NCBI RefSeq assembly: GCF_017255295.1
Contig: NZ_JAFKDE010000014.1
Location: 1-64,000 of the forward strand
Length of the DNA stretch: 64,000 nt
Direction of reading: 5' to 3'
Source: Nitratireductor aquimarinus
GTDB lineage: Bacteria; Pseudomonadota; Alphaproteobacteria; Rhizobiales; Rhizobiaceae
Every line of letters starts with the position of its first letter. The first letter of the stretch is position 1. The notes under the pieces are model-generated. The model did no database searches. It was not told the origin of the DNA and worked only from the letters and a program-made list of their open reading frames with translations. Shown here in pieces: positions 15,907-25,250 of this stretch. The position numbers were made by a program, and so were the translations under genes.

Positions 15907-17160
15907 GTGTACAAAGGCCACGACATTCCACACGTTTCTGCGCCGGATGGGACATTGCGCCTGTCAGGCGTGGGCGTGGCCGGACTTCCCGGACGCCACG
16001 ATGTCGTGGTGAAGGATGGGGTTATCGCCGATATCGTTACGGTGCCCCCCGGCGAGGCCGAAAAGGCACACGGCGGCTTCATCACGCCGCTTCTGGCCGA
16101 TGTGCATGTTCACCTCGACAAGACCCACACCATCGCAAGGATCAGGGCCGGCAGTCCGGCCCCGATCCAGTCCCTGTTCGACGCCATTGCGCTGATGGAA
16201 GAAGACAGGCCGAACTGGTCGGCAGCCGATATCCGCGCGCGGGCCTTGCGCGCGCTCGAAGCGGCCTTCGCCCATGGGGTCGGCGCCCTGCGCAGCCATG
16301 TGGACTGGGTAACGCCGGAAGTGCCTGACGCATGGCCCATCATTTGCGAATTGCGCGAAGAATGGAAAGGCCGGATCGACCTGCAACCGGCAGCCCTCGT
16401 TCTGGGAGATATCGTACCGGAGGCCGGAAGCGCCATTGCGGCGCGGGTCGCGGATGACGGCGGCGTGTTCGGTGCCTTCTTCTACCGCAACGCAGATCTG
16501 GCGGCGAAGGTTGAAACCATGTTCACCCTTGCCGCGCGCCATGACCTCGACCTCGATTTCCACATCGATGAAGGGCTGGAGCCGGAAGCCGACGGGCTGT
16601 CGCTCGTGATCGACGCCACAGCGCGTTTCGGCATGGCCGGTCGCGTTCTGTGCGGCCATGCCTGCTCCCTGTCGCTGCGACCGGCAGACGAACTGGAGCG
16701 GATTTTGGCGGCTGGCGCGCGCGCAGGCGTGGCGCTCGTTACCCTGCCCTCCACAAACCTCTACCTGCAGGATCGCGGAAACGGCCGCACGCCAAATCTT
16801 CGCGGCCTCGCGCCGCTGAAGGAAGCACGCGCGGCGGGCATGGAAGTGATGATCGCTTCCGACAATGTCGGCGACGCCTTCTACCCCTACGGCGATTACG
16901 ACCCGCTGTCCGTTCTGCGGCTGGCCGTGCCAGCCGCGCATCTGGAAACGGACGCCTGGCTGGACAGCATTACCTCACTGCCCTCCCGCAAATGCGGAAG
17001 CAGCATTTCAGGGCTCATCGAAAAGGGCATGCCGGCCGACTTCATCTGGCATGCCGCAACAGACATGGGCGACCTCATCAGCCGGCCCCGCAGCGAACGC
17101 ATTGTCTATCGGAGCGGTACGCCGCTGCCGACGGCAACCAACGACTGGAGAAACACATGA
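15907..17160 (+). CDS. Cytosine deaminase-like amidohydrolase
   Basis: Amidohydrolase-superfamily enzyme of 417 residues, close to the 427 of E. coli CodA. Metal ligands follow the CodA pattern: His67 and His69 in DVHVHLDKTH, the HIDEG segment at about 218-222 (His and the catalytic Glu), GHACSL, and the Asp of SDNVGD. It should deaminate or hydrolyse a pyrimidine- or triazine-like ring. GTG 15907 starts 2 nt after the permease stop, and the stop overlaps the ATG of the FAD oxidase. A cytosine deaminase inside a creatininase/NMT1 operon suggests sequential ring deamination and opening. Confidence 0.88.
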   Translation: MYKGHDIPHVSAPDGTLRLSGVGVAGLPGRHDVVVKDGVIADIVTVPPGEAEKAHGGFITPLLADVHVHLDKTHTIARIRAGSPAPIQSLFDAIALMEEDRPNWSAADIRARALRALEAAFAHGVGALRSHVDWVTPEVPDAWPIICELREEWKGRIDLQPAALVLGDIVPEAGSAIAARVADDGGVFGAFFYRNADLAAKVETMFTLAARHDLDLDFHIDEGLEPEADGLSLVIDATARFGMAGRVLCGHACSLSLRPADELERILAAGARAGVALVTLPSTNLYLQDRGNGRTPNLRGLAPLKEARAAGMEVMIASDNVGDAFYPYGDYDPLSVLRLAVPAAHLETDAWLDSITSLPSRKCGSSISGLIEKGMPADFIWHAATDMGDLISRPRSERIVYRSGTPLPTATNDWRNT

Positions 17161-18539
17161 ACCTCGCGACCAAGCCCGCGCGCGCCTATGACTGGGCCGC
17201 TTTCCGCAGCGAGATCGATGGCATTCGCGTCTATGACGATCCGAAACAGGTCGAGCTGCGCTCCCGCGATTACTTCTGGTACAGCCCCATCCTCAGCGAG
17301 GATATCGGCCATTTCGTCGGCGATCTCGTCGTCATCCCCGCAGATGAGGAAGAGGTGCGCCGCGTGGCGGCAGCGGCGGCCCGGCTGCGCATCCCGATCA
17401 CCATCCGTGGCGGCGGAACCGGCAATTACGGCCAGTGCGTTCCGCTGGAAGGCGGCATCATTCTCGACATGACCAAAATCGACAGGGTGCTGTCGATAGA
17501 GCCGGGCCGTGTGCGGGTTCAGGCTGGTGCGCGCATCGCCCGGCTGGACGACGCGGTGCGCGAAACAGGCCAGGAACTTCTGATGTACCCGTCGACACGG
17601 CGCATCGCCACCATTGGCGGCTTCTTCACCGGCGGCTCGGGCGGCATCGGTTCGCTGCGTCATGGCATGCTGCGCGACGATGGCAACATCTATTCGGTGA
17701 AGGTCATGACGCTGGAGCCAGAACCGAAAATCATCGAGCTGCACGGCCACGACATCCAGAAGGTGCAGCATGCCTATGGCACCAACGGCATTGTCATGGA
17801 ACTGGAGATCGGCCTGACCGAGAAGACGGACTGGATTCACACCGCCGCCCTCTTCGACAGCTATGATGCAACGCTTCGCTTCTGCCTCAAGGCGCTGGAA
17901 GAGAAACTCGACTGCTATCTGCTGACCACCGTGGATCGCCGCTTCTCGCGCTTCTACACCAAGTTCGGAGACCTGTTCCCGGCAGACCGCGACGCGGTGT
18001 TCGCGATGATCGCGCCCGAAGAGCAGGAGCGCTTTGCCGAACTGGCGGCATCGTTCGGCGGGCGCGTTTCCTTCAGCATGACGCAGGACGAGCTTCACGC
18101 AAACGGGCTGCAACCTGCATATGAATGCGGCTGGAACCACACCACCCTGCAGGCGCTGAAAGCCGAGGAAGGCTGGACCTACCTGCAGGTCGCCTACCCG
18201 CGCCCCTTCGATCCCGAGACCGTCATGCGCCAGATGGAGCGCTATGGCGACGACCAGTACATGCATCATGAAATGGCGCGGCTGGAAGGCGAAGTGCAGA
18301 TCTTCGGCCTGCCGCTGGTCCGCTACAAGGACCGCGATGACACCTATCAGGTTATCCGCGAACTCGAAGAGCTGGACGGTTGCGACATCTACGATCCGCA
18401 CGCTTTCACCATTGAGGATGGTGGAATGAAGCAGATCGACACCATGCAGATCGAATTCAAGAAACTGGCCGATCCCTTTGGCCTGCTCAACCCTGGCAAG
18501 ACCCGTGGCTGGACGGCCGACATGGCCGCCAAAGACTGA
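17157..18539 (+). CDS. FAD-binding (PCMH/VAO-type) oxidoreductase
   Basis: Flavoprotein of 460 residues with an FAD_binding_4 domain at about 50-220: ITIRGGGTGNYGQCVPLEGG, GRVRVQAGARIARL and TIGGFFTGGSGGIGSLRHG. The C-terminal half, less conserved, ends in FGLLNPGKTRGW as in GlpD/GlcD-like and glycolate-oxidase-like enzymes. It likely oxidises an alcohol, hydroxyacid or ring carbon of the pathway intermediate. The frame runs open far upstream inside the amidohydrolase gene, but ATG 17157 is supported by the ATGA overlap and the family N-terminus. Confidence 0.85.
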   Translation: MNLATKPARAYDWAAFRSEIDGIRVYDDPKQVELRSRDYFWYSPILSEDIGHFVGDLVVIPADEEEVRRVAAAAARLRIPITIRGGGTGNYGQCVPLEGGIILDMTKIDRVLSIEPGRVRVQAGARIARLDDAVRETGQELLMYPSTRRIATIGGFFTGGSGGIGSLRHGMLRDDGNIYSVKVMTLEPEPKIIELHGHDIQKVQHAYGTNGIVMELEIGLTEKTDWIHTAALFDSYDATLRFCLKALEEKLDCYLLTTVDRRFSRFYTKFGDLFPADRDAVFAMIAPEEQERFAELAASFGGRVSFSMTQDELHANGLQPAYECGWNHTTLQALKAEEGWTYLQVAYPRPFDPETVMRQMERYGDDQYMHHEMARLEGEVQIFGLPLVRYKDRDDTYQVIRELEELDGCDIYDPHAFTIEDGGMKQIDTMQIEFKKLADPFGLLNPGKTRGWTADMAAKD

Positions 18540-18568
18540 ACCGAAGAACGAATGGGAGTGAAGTTCTT

Positions 18569-19579
18569 ATGAAAAGCATGCACAAAGTCGCAATGACCGC
18601 AGCAGCTCTTGTGGTCTCCACGCAATTCGCCATGGCGCTGGACAAGGTTACGTTCGGCACCAACTGGCTGGCTCAGGCCGGCCATGGCGGTTTCTATCAG
18701 GCCGTGGCCGACGGCACTTACGAGAAATACGGTCTCGACGTCACCATCGAGATGGGTGGCCCGCAGGTCAACAACCGGCCGATGCTCGCCGCCGGCCGGC
18801 TGGACTTCCTGCTCACCGGCAACCTGCTTTTGTCCTTCCACAACAACGCCAATGACATTCCCACCACCGTCATCGCTTCCTTCTATCAGAAGGATCCGCA
18901 GGCGCTGATGGCGCATGAAGGCGCTTACAAGGACTTTGAAGACCTCACCAATGCGCCTTCCGTGCTGATCGCCAAGGACACCCAGTATGGTCTGTGGCGC
19001 TGGCTGGTCAGCGATTTCGGCTTCAAGGACGAGCAGATCCGCCCCTATGGCTACAGCCTCGCCCAGTTCCTGAGCGACCCAAAAATGGTTCAGCAGGCCT
19101 ACGCCACCGCCGAACCGCTTTATGCCAAGAAGGAAGGGGCTGACGTCGCCACCTATCTGCTGGCCGACTATGGCTACAGCACTTACGCCAACACGATCGA
19201 AACCCGTACGGATCTGGTCGAGAACAATCCTGATCTTGTTCAGCGCTTCGTGGATGCGAGCATCATCGGCTGGAACAACTTCCTCTATGGTGATCGCAGC
19301 AAGGCCTATGAGCTGATCATGCAGGACAATCCCGACATGAGCGCCGAGACGCTCGATGGCGAGATCGAGATGCTCAAAAAGCTGGAGATGATCGACAGTG
19401 GCGACACGCTGGAAAAAGGCATCGGCGCGATGTCGCTTGACCGTGTGAAGCAGTTCTACGAACTTGCAGTCAAATCGGGTATCGTCGAGGATGGCAAGAT
19501 CGACATTTCGGAAGTTGCAACCGACGCATTCGTCAACAAGGGCGTCGGGCTCGATGTGAAGAAGCAGCTCAACCCATAA
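18569..19579 (+). CDS. ABC transporter substrate-binding protein, NMT1/THI5-like
   Basis: Periplasmic binding protein of 336 residues with a signal peptide at 1-24 (…FAMA|LDKV). The mature start LDKVTFGTNWLAQAGHGGFYQAVADGTYEKYGLDV is the NMT1 (THI5-like) pattern, typical of proteins binding pyrimidines and other heterocycles. It has normal length. Its ribosome site GGGAG lies in the 13-nt loop of a small hairpin (AAGAAC 18544-18549 / GTTCTT 18563-18568) immediately before the ATG, which may tune translation relative to the permease. It partners the ATPase and permease at 14.3-15.9 kb. Confidence 0.9.
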   Translation: MKSMHKVAMTAAALVVSTQFAMALDKVTFGTNWLAQAGHGGFYQAVADGTYEKYGLDVTIEMGGPQVNNRPMLAAGRLDFLLTGNLLLSFHNNANDIPTTVIASFYQKDPQALMAHEGAYKDFEDLTNAPSVLIAKDTQYGLWRWLVSDFGFKDEQIRPYGYSLAQFLSDPKMVQQAYATAEPLYAKKEGADVATYLLADYGYSTYANTIETRTDLVENNPDLVQRFVDASIIGWNNFLYGDRSKAYELIMQDNPDMSAETLDGEIEMLKKLEMIDSGDTLEKGIGAMSLDRVKQFYELAVKSGIVEDGKIDISEVATDAFVNKGVGLDVKKQLNP

Positions 19580-19599
19580 ACGCAAAACGGAAAGTGGAG

Positions 19600-19624
19600 T
19601 GATGGGCAGCCGTTCTGCCCATCA
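19600..19624 (+). terminator. Hairpin between binding protein and TetR genes
   Basis: TGATGGGCAG / CTGCCCATCA, a perfect 10-bp stem with a 5-nt loop, 20 bp after the binding-protein stop, followed by CCTTTG. It is probably an attenuating terminator that lowers expression of the regulator. Confidence 0.6.
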
Positions 19625-19640
19625 CCTTTGTGCAAAGGCA

Positions 19641-20300
19641 ATGACGCAGCAAAACGCTGAAAATCAGGAAACTCAGACGTCGCGCGCCAGGGACAAGGTT
19701 CTCGAGCGGCGGCGCATGATCCTTGCAACCATTCGCGATGCAGCAATCGATGAGTTTGCCAGCAAGGGTCTCATCGGCGCCTCCACGCAGGCTATTGCCC
19801 AGCGTGCCGGGCTGACGAAACCCCAACTGCATTACTACATCTCCAGCAAGGAAGAGCTGTATGAGGACATACTGGTCTATATCCTCGACGAATGGCAGGA
19901 GCTGTTTCTCAGCGCCTCCACCGGTGACACGCCTGCAGACGTGATCCGCGCCTATGTGCACAAGAAGCTCGAATATGGACGCAGGAACCCCAACGCGTCG
20001 CGTCTCTTCACCACCGAGATAGCCAATGGCGCGCCCGTGCTGGGCCGTCACTGGGCCCCCTATCAGGCCTCAACCCGCGAAGCGGTCGGGCTGATCCAGT
20101 CCTGGGTCGATCAGGGGCTGGTCAGAGCGGTCGACCCTCTGCTGTTCCAGATGCATATCTGGGCGGTTACCCAGCATTATGCGGATTTTGATGTTCAGGT
20201 CCGCAACATGATGAATCTGGATGAGGGCGAGGAGCCGGACTACGGGCAGATCGAAAAAGAGGTCACGTCCCTTTTCCTGCGCGCACTAGGCATCGAATAG
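19641..20300 (+). CDS. TetR family regulator, RutR-like
   Basis: Repressor of 219 residues: N-terminal helix-turn-helix at about 20-65 (GLIGASTQAIAQRAGLTKPQLHYYISSKEELY) and a C-terminal domain like that of E. coli RutR (YcdC), recognisable from TEIANGAPVLGRHW and HIWAVTQHYADFDVQV. RutR senses uracil/thymine and binds TTGACC-N4-GGTCAA. The palindrome at 13254-13267 fits, so this protein likely represses the operon it ends and perhaps the leftward genes. The start is placed at ATG 19641, after the hairpin; the frame is open to 19599. The effector is probably the ring substrate or a product. Confidence 0.9.
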   Translation: MTQQNAENQETQTSRARDKVLERRRMILATIRDAAIDEFASKGLIGASTQAIAQRAGLTKPQLHYYISSKEELYEDILVYILDEWQELFLSASTGDTPADVIRAYVHKKLEYGRRNPNASRLFTTEIANGAPVLGRHWAPYQASTREAVGLIQSWVDQGLVRAVDPLLFQMHIWAVTQHYADFDVQVRNMMNLDEGEEPDYGQIEKEVTSLFLRALGIE

Positions 20301-20394
20301 CCTTCCTCTTCCCACCCTGCAGACAAAACAATCCGGGCCGCAGCAGTCAAAACGGCCGCGCCCTTAATCACACAAGACCCGAAAGATCACTCCC

Positions 20395-20715
20395 ATGGCA
20401 CGCATCATCTATGTGACCCACGACAACCAGCGTTTCGAGCATGATGCTGAAAACGGGTCCTCAGTCATGGAAGCCGCCGTGCGTGCCGGCGTTCCCGGCA
20501 TCGAGGCTGAATGCGGCGGGGCCTGCGCCTGCGCAACCTGCCACGTCTACGTAGAGCCGGAATTCATGAACACGGTTGGCGAAGCTGACGGCATGGAAAC
20601 CGATATGCTCGATTTTGCCTGGGAGCCATCGGCCAACTCGCGCCTCTCCTGCCAGTTGACGGTAACCGACGCGCTTGATGGCCTGGTGGTGCGCGTTCCC
20701 GCACGTCAGGGCTAG
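20395..20715 (+). CDS. 2Fe-2S ferredoxin, adrenodoxin/putidaredoxin type
   Basis: Ferredoxin of 106 residues. The cluster cysteines are in CGGACACATC (C-x5-C-x2-C, about 42-51) and the fourth in RLSCQL (about 88). The acidic MLDFAWE helix matches the docking helix of adrenodoxin-type proteins that serve cytochromes P450. It lies 94 bp after the RutR-like gene and may be read from its own promoter. With the reductase at 11871 it makes a complete electron-transfer pair, but the oxygenase they serve is not in the window. Confidence 0.92.
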   Translation: MARIIYVTHDNQRFEHDAENGSSVMEAAVRAGVPGIEAECGGACACATCHVYVEPEFMNTVGEADGMETDMLDFAWEPSANSRLSCQLTVTDALDGLVVRVPARQG

Positions 20716-20999
20716 AGCGGGCCACGAGGCAGCTTTGCGGAAATGCCTGCGGCTGCGTTCCAGCGCGCAGGCTGACGCCGCGCAGACAAGCCATGCAAAT
20801 CGCCGCCATTTATTATGATAACCACCATCAAGAATAAATTAGATAAAACCTGCCCAGAAATCCCCATTCTCTAAGATATTCTGATTTATCCCCTATTTAA
20901 TATTTGCATATTCATTGTATTGCTGCGCTTATCCTGATCATTTAAGTGTCTGGAAATTGTGTTGAAATTGGCTGCATAGAATGGGCGGGCGAAAGAAAA
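20716..20999. other. AT-rich intergenic boundary
   Basis: This 284-bp gap is markedly AT-rich from about 20810 to 20945, unlike both flanks, and carries several AT stretches suited to promoters. No gene, repeat or insertion end is visible. It marks a change from the catabolic block to a lower-GC group of secreted and membrane proteins. Confidence 0.5.
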
Positions 21000-22343
21000 A
21001 TGATCGGCAAACTTGGCAATTTATTCGCGAGCGCCATGTTGGCGCTGTTTGTAGCCAGCCCCCTTCAGGCACAAAATATCTCTTCGAACGCAGTCGTTTT
21101 TGAAAATGTTCGCATTTTCGACGGGGCTGCCTTGACCGAGCCAATGAACGTGCTGGTCGAAGGAAATCAGATCGCAGAGATATCAGCTGACCCGATCAGT
21201 ACGGACGCGGCCACCACACGGATCGCGGGCGATGGTCGGACGCTGATGCCAGGGCTGATCGACGCCCACTGGCATACGTTCATGGTCCGCCCCTCGATGA
21301 TGGTTGCGTCAACTGCACCATTTCCCTTTATCACCCTGCTTGCGGGCGCCGAGGCTGAGGCAACGCTCATGCGCGGCTTCACAAGTGTTCGTGATTTGGG
21401 TGGGCCCGCATTCGGCCTGAAGATGGCTATTGACAGAGGCGTGACCCGCGGGCCGCGGATCTGGCCGTCCGGGGCCATGATCTCGCAGACTGGCGGGCAC
21501 GGTGATTTCCGGATGCTTTCCGAAATTCCGGCCACACCGGACACCTTGAGCTATCCTGAACGTATGGGCATGTCCGCCATCGTTGACTCGCCGGACGAGG
21601 TTCGCAAGCGCAGTCGGGAGCAATTGCTGCAGGGCGCCAGCCAGCTCAAATTAACCGTTAGCGGTGGGGTCTCGTCCCCCTATGGGCCAATCGACACAAT
21701 CCAGTTGAGTGTTGACGAAATCCGGACAGCGGTCGAAGCCGCTGCAAACTGGGGCACTTATGTAACAGTGCACGCCTACACGCCAGAAGCCATACGCAAC
21801 GCCATCGAGGCTGGCGCAAAAGTCATCGACCACGGCCAGCTGGCTGATGAGGCCACCGTCAAGATGATGGCTGAAAACGGTACGTGGTGGAGCCTTCAAC
21901 CCTTCGTTGGCGATGAGAATGCAAACCAGCATGCGGATGCCGAACGTCAGGCCGCCTCAGCCGAGATTCACGCCGGCACCGACAGGGCATATGAGCTGGC
22001 GCGCAAATATGGCGTTAAGGTCGCCTTCGGCACGGATATCCTGTTTGATGCCGCACGCGCCGCAAGACAGGGCGCGCAGCTTGAGACAATGACGCGGTGG
22101 TACACTCCGGCAGAGGTGCTGAAGATGGCGACGGCAGACAATGCTGAGCTGTTGGCCCTGTCTGACAGGCGTAATCCCTATCCGGGAAAGCTGGGCGTCG
22201 TTGAAGTCGGGGCGCTTGCCGACCTGCTTCTGGTCGATGGTGATCCAATCGCTCAGATCGACCTGTTTGCAGATCCCGCCAAGAATCTGCTGGTCATCAT
22301 GAAGGACGGTCGTATCGAAAAGAACATCGTCGCGGAGAACTGA
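21000..22343 (+). CDS. Secreted metal-dependent amidohydrolase (imidazolonepropionase-like)
   Basis: Amidohydrolase of 447 residues with a Sec signal peptide (1-24, …SPLQA|Q). ATG 21000 is chosen over the open frame upstream because it places the signal peptide at the start. The DAHWH motif has His90 and His92, the likely carbamylated Lys is in LKLTVSGG, further ligands are in VHAYT and IDHGQL, and the Asp in AFGTDI. Members of this periplasmic group hydrolyse prolidase-like peptides, lactones or hydantoin-like rings. No operon partner is obvious except the outer-membrane protein at 22481. Confidence 0.85.
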   Translation: MIGKLGNLFASAMLALFVASPLQAQNISSNAVVFENVRIFDGAALTEPMNVLVEGNQIAEISADPISTDAATTRIAGDGRTLMPGLIDAHWHTFMVRPSMMVASTAPFPFITLLAGAEAEATLMRGFTSVRDLGGPAFGLKMAIDRGVTRGPRIWPSGAMISQTGGHGDFRMLSEIPATPDTLSYPERMGMSAIVDSPDEVRKRSREQLLQGASQLKLTVSGGVSSPYGPIDTIQLSVDEIRTAVEAAANWGTYVTVHAYTPEAIRNAIEAGAKVIDHGQLADEATVKMMAENGTWWSLQPFVGDENANQHADAERQAASAEIHAGTDRAYELARKYGVKVAFGTDILFDAARAARQGAQLETMTRWYTPAEVLKMATADNAELLALSDRRNPYPGKLGVVEVGALADLLLVDGDPIAQIDLFADPAKNLLVIMKDGRIEKNIVAEN

Positions 22344-22480
22344 CAAAGCCGGTCGGGCAGCCCTGGTGTTGCTCGCGGGGTTCTTTTCAGGCCGGTGTTC
22401 AGGGCCGTTTTTTTGATCGTTGGATCAGCCATCGAGCCGCAATGGTCAAGGCAGATGCGCTGGGAGTTTAGGCTGATAAT

Positions 22481-23425
22481 ATGAAGTTCCGTTTCGGTTG
22501 TGCGATTTCCCTTGCTCTTGGCTGTCTCTATCCGGTGGGTGACCTCCATGCCGCTGAAGGTGGCGCTGGTGTTTATCTGTTGGGGTTGCGCAGCAGCGGC
22601 GCTGGTTTCACTCCGCCTCCGGGGCTGTTCTTTTCGGATCAGCTCTTCATGTATAACGGGTCGCTTGAAGGGCGTGTTGAGCTGGCCGGCGGCGTGCTGG
22701 CCGGTGGCGTCGACGCTGACCTCATCATTAACATTCCAACGGCGCTTTGGGTGACCGAGGCCGAGATATTCGGAGGGCGGCTTGGTTTCTCGGTAACAAC
22801 GCCGTTTGGCCGCACCAGTGTCAGCGGGTTCGTGAACCCGTTTGGGAGGACGAGCGACAGTGTGTTGACGTTCGGAGACCCTGCCCTGACCACCTTCCTT
22901 GGCTGGAACGTTGGCAACTTCCACATACAGTCTGGCGTCACCGGGTATTTCCCGATTGGTGACTACAGGGAAGCCGCACTGGCGAATGTTGCTCGCCACA
23001 GGCTGGCGGCAGACGTCTATACGGCCATCACCTGGCTCGATCCCGAATGGGGCATTGATATCTCGAACACGATCGGGATCACCTTCAATGCGAAAAACCA
23101 GGCGACCAATTACAAGACCGGAATTGAATTCCACTGGGAAGGCGCGATTACCAAGCAGCTGACCGAGCGTTTCTCGGCAGGGCTCGTCGGGTATTACTAC
23201 AAGCAGCTCACCGCCGATAAGGCGCCCCCGCCAATCGCCGCGGTTCTTGGCGATTTCAAGGGCGAGATAGCAGGTGTGGGTGTCCAGGTTGGTTATAACT
23301 TCCAGATTGGCGAAGCACCCGTCTCGACCCGCCTGAGGTATTACCATCAGTTCAGCGCAAAAAATCACCTTGAGGGTGATTCAGTCTTCCTCTCTCTGAG
23401 CTTCCCGCTGGCGGTTAATCGGTAG
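22481..23425 (+). CDS. Outer-membrane protein, SphA/phenol MetA-degradation family
   Basis: Predicted beta-barrel of 314 residues with a signal peptide at about 1-24 (…GDLHA|AEGG). The EGGAGVYLLGLRSSGAGFTPPPG start, GLFFSDQLFMYNG and the later GVQVGYNFQIGE…FLSLSFPL match the SphA or Phenol_MetA_deg family, often found in aromatic-degradation clusters and thought to be a porin-like transporter. It ends in alternating beta strands but not in the usual terminal Phe. It lies 137 bp after the secreted amidohydrolase, so the two may jointly handle an aromatic or amide compound. Confidence 0.75.
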   Translation: MKFRFGCAISLALGCLYPVGDLHAAEGGAGVYLLGLRSSGAGFTPPPGLFFSDQLFMYNGSLEGRVELAGGVLAGGVDADLIINIPTALWVTEAEIFGGRLGFSVTTPFGRTSVSGFVNPFGRTSDSVLTFGDPALTTFLGWNVGNFHIQSGVTGYFPIGDYREAALANVARHRLAADVYTAITWLDPEWGIDISNTIGITFNAKNQATNYKTGIEFHWEGAITKQLTERFSAGLVGYYYKQLTADKAPPPIAAVLGDFKGEIAGVGVQVGYNFQIGEAPVSTRLRYYHQFSAKNHLEGDSVFLSLSFPLAVNR

Positions 23426-23495
23426 AGAACATTTCAATTCACTTGAAATGTGAAAATCATTGGCTTCGGCTCGGATCTAAGTTTTGGGGTTTTTG

Positions 23496-25175
23496 ATGGG
23501 TAGGCTGTATTCTGCATTTCAGCGCCATTTTAGTGGTGCCGGAATGGTTCTTGGAGTTTTGTTCTTCTTTGCTTCACTGACCCCCAGCCTCATTCCGCGC
23601 AGCTTCGAGGTGCAGGGTATCCTTGGCGGCGTGGCATTCAGTGCAGGCTATGGCATCGGTGTTCTTCTTGTCGCCACGTGGCGCTATCTGCAGTTGCCGT
23701 CGGTTGATAAAGGGCTTCTGAGGCTCACAAGATTAGTTCTTTCCCTGATTTCATTGATCGTCATAGTCGTCGGCTTGTATAATTCTGCCGCTTGGCAAAA
23801 TTCGGTTCGCGGTGTTCTGAACATGGAGCCGGTGGATAGCGCCTATCCTGTAAGCGTCATCATCATCGCCATTCTCACATTCGCTTTCCTGTTTCTCTTG
23901 GCGCGCGGTATCATTGCGCTGGGTCGCGCCGTAGCAAACAGGCTTGATAAATTTCTCCCGCGACGGGTTTCAATCATCGCTGGTGCAGCAGTGACGCTCA
24001 TCGTCGTTGCCACACTCGCGAACGGCCTTTTGATCGAGTACACGTTTCGTCTTCTGGACAAGTCATTTGCGGAACTCGACGCACTACACGAACCTGAACG
24101 CCCGCAGCCTTCAATCGTCGAGCGCGCAGGCAATCCGTCTTCGCGGCTGGAATGGCCAAAACTGGGTCGGGCTGGGAGAGAGTTTGTCGCATCGGGCCCG
24201 ACGGCGGCAGATATCAGCCAGGTTACCCAAAGAGCCGCAGTTGAGCCCATCCGTCTGTATGCCGGTTTGCAAGTCGCAGAGACACCCGATGAGCGCTCAC
24301 AGCTCCTGCTTGATGAGCTCATTGAGCTTAATGCCTTTGATCGGGCCGCCCTGGTTGTCGTTACGCCGACTGGCACAGGTTGGGTTGATCCGTCTGCCAT
24401 CGATGGTCTGGAGTATCTGTATGATGGCGACACTGCCAGTGTCGCTCTGCAGTACTCCTATCTGAACAGCCCGCTCTCATTGGTGTTCCAGTCTGAAAAC
24501 GGCCTTGAATCGTCGCAAAGCCTTTTTCGAACCATCTATAGATACTGGCAGAAACTCCCTGCCGGTCAGAGGCCCAAGCTTTTCCTGCACGGGCTCAGCC
24601 TCGGTGCGTTCAATTCCCAGCGTTCCATAACGTTCCTTGACCTCCTCGGAGACCCGATCGACGGTGCTGTCTGGAGCGGAACGCCTTTTCCAAGCGAGAA
24701 ATGGCAGACAATCACCGCAGACCGCGATGCAGGTTCCACACAGTGGCTACCGGTTTATCAGGGTGGACGCTTTGTCCGCTTCATGAACCAGAATGGGGTC
24801 CCCGAGGGCAACACTGCACCCTGGGGCAATGTTCGCATTGTCTATTTGCAGTATGCCAGTGATGCGATCACGTTCTTCGACAAACACCTGCTCTACAGAG
24901 AAGCCGACTGGATGAAGGCTCCAAGAGGTCCAGATGTTTCTCCTTTGCTGAGTTGGTATCCGATTGTCAGCATGCTTCAATTGCTGGTCGACATGCCGTT
25001 ATCCGATGGTGTGCCGATGGGGTATGGCCATGTCTATGCGCCGGATCATTATCTGGATGCCTGGCTTGAGGTGACAGGAGTGGAAAACTGGAGTTCTGAA
25101 GAGATAGATGCGCTTAAAAAGCATCTGCATTCGAAAGCCTCAAATGCGGACGGCTACGAGTATCGCGGCGGATGA
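23496..25175 (+). CDS. Membrane alpha/beta-hydrolase family protein (DUF2319 type)
   Basis: Protein of 559 residues with four or five N-terminal membrane segments (to about residue 180) followed by a cytoplasmic or periplasmic alpha/beta-hydrolase domain. The nucleophile elbow is GLSLG (about 365-369, FLHGLSLGAFNS). The SLTPSLIPRS sequence near the N-terminus and the GRFVRFMNQNGV region are typical of the Abhydrolase_9 family, whose substrates are unknown. TTG 23484 or ATG 23496 could start it; ATG is preferred. It appears monocistronic. Confidence 0.8.
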   Translation: MGRLYSAFQRHFSGAGMVLGVLFFFASLTPSLIPRSFEVQGILGGVAFSAGYGIGVLLVATWRYLQLPSVDKGLLRLTRLVLSLISLIVIVVGLYNSAAWQNSVRGVLNMEPVDSAYPVSVIIIAILTFAFLFLLARGIIALGRAVANRLDKFLPRRVSIIAGAAVTLIVVATLANGLLIEYTFRLLDKSFAELDALHEPERPQPSIVERAGNPSSRLEWPKLGRAGREFVASGPTAADISQVTQRAAVEPIRLYAGLQVAETPDERSQLLLDELIELNAFDRAALVVVTPTGTGWVDPSAIDGLEYLYDGDTASVALQYSYLNSPLSLVFQSENGLESSQSLFRTIYRYWQKLPAGQRPKLFLHGLSLGAFNSQRSITFLDLLGDPIDGAVWSGTPFPSEKWQTITADRDAGSTQWLPVYQGGRFVRFMNQNGVPEGNTAPWGNVRIVYLQYASDAITFFDKHLLYREADWMKAPRGPDVSPLLSWYPIVSMLQLLVDMPLSDGVPMGYGHVYAPDHYLDAWLEVTGVENWSSEEIDALKKHLHSKASNADGYEYRGG

Positions 25176-25250
25176 TCGTGAATAAGGCGGCTGAATACCC
25201 CCCTGGCAGGGTGGCCCAAGATTAAGCGTGCACCGGCGGAAGAGAAATGC

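Noticed and set aside
22344-22480. Terminator before the outer-membrane protein gene
   Set aside because: A run of T at about 22409 is present, but I found no stable stem directly before it.
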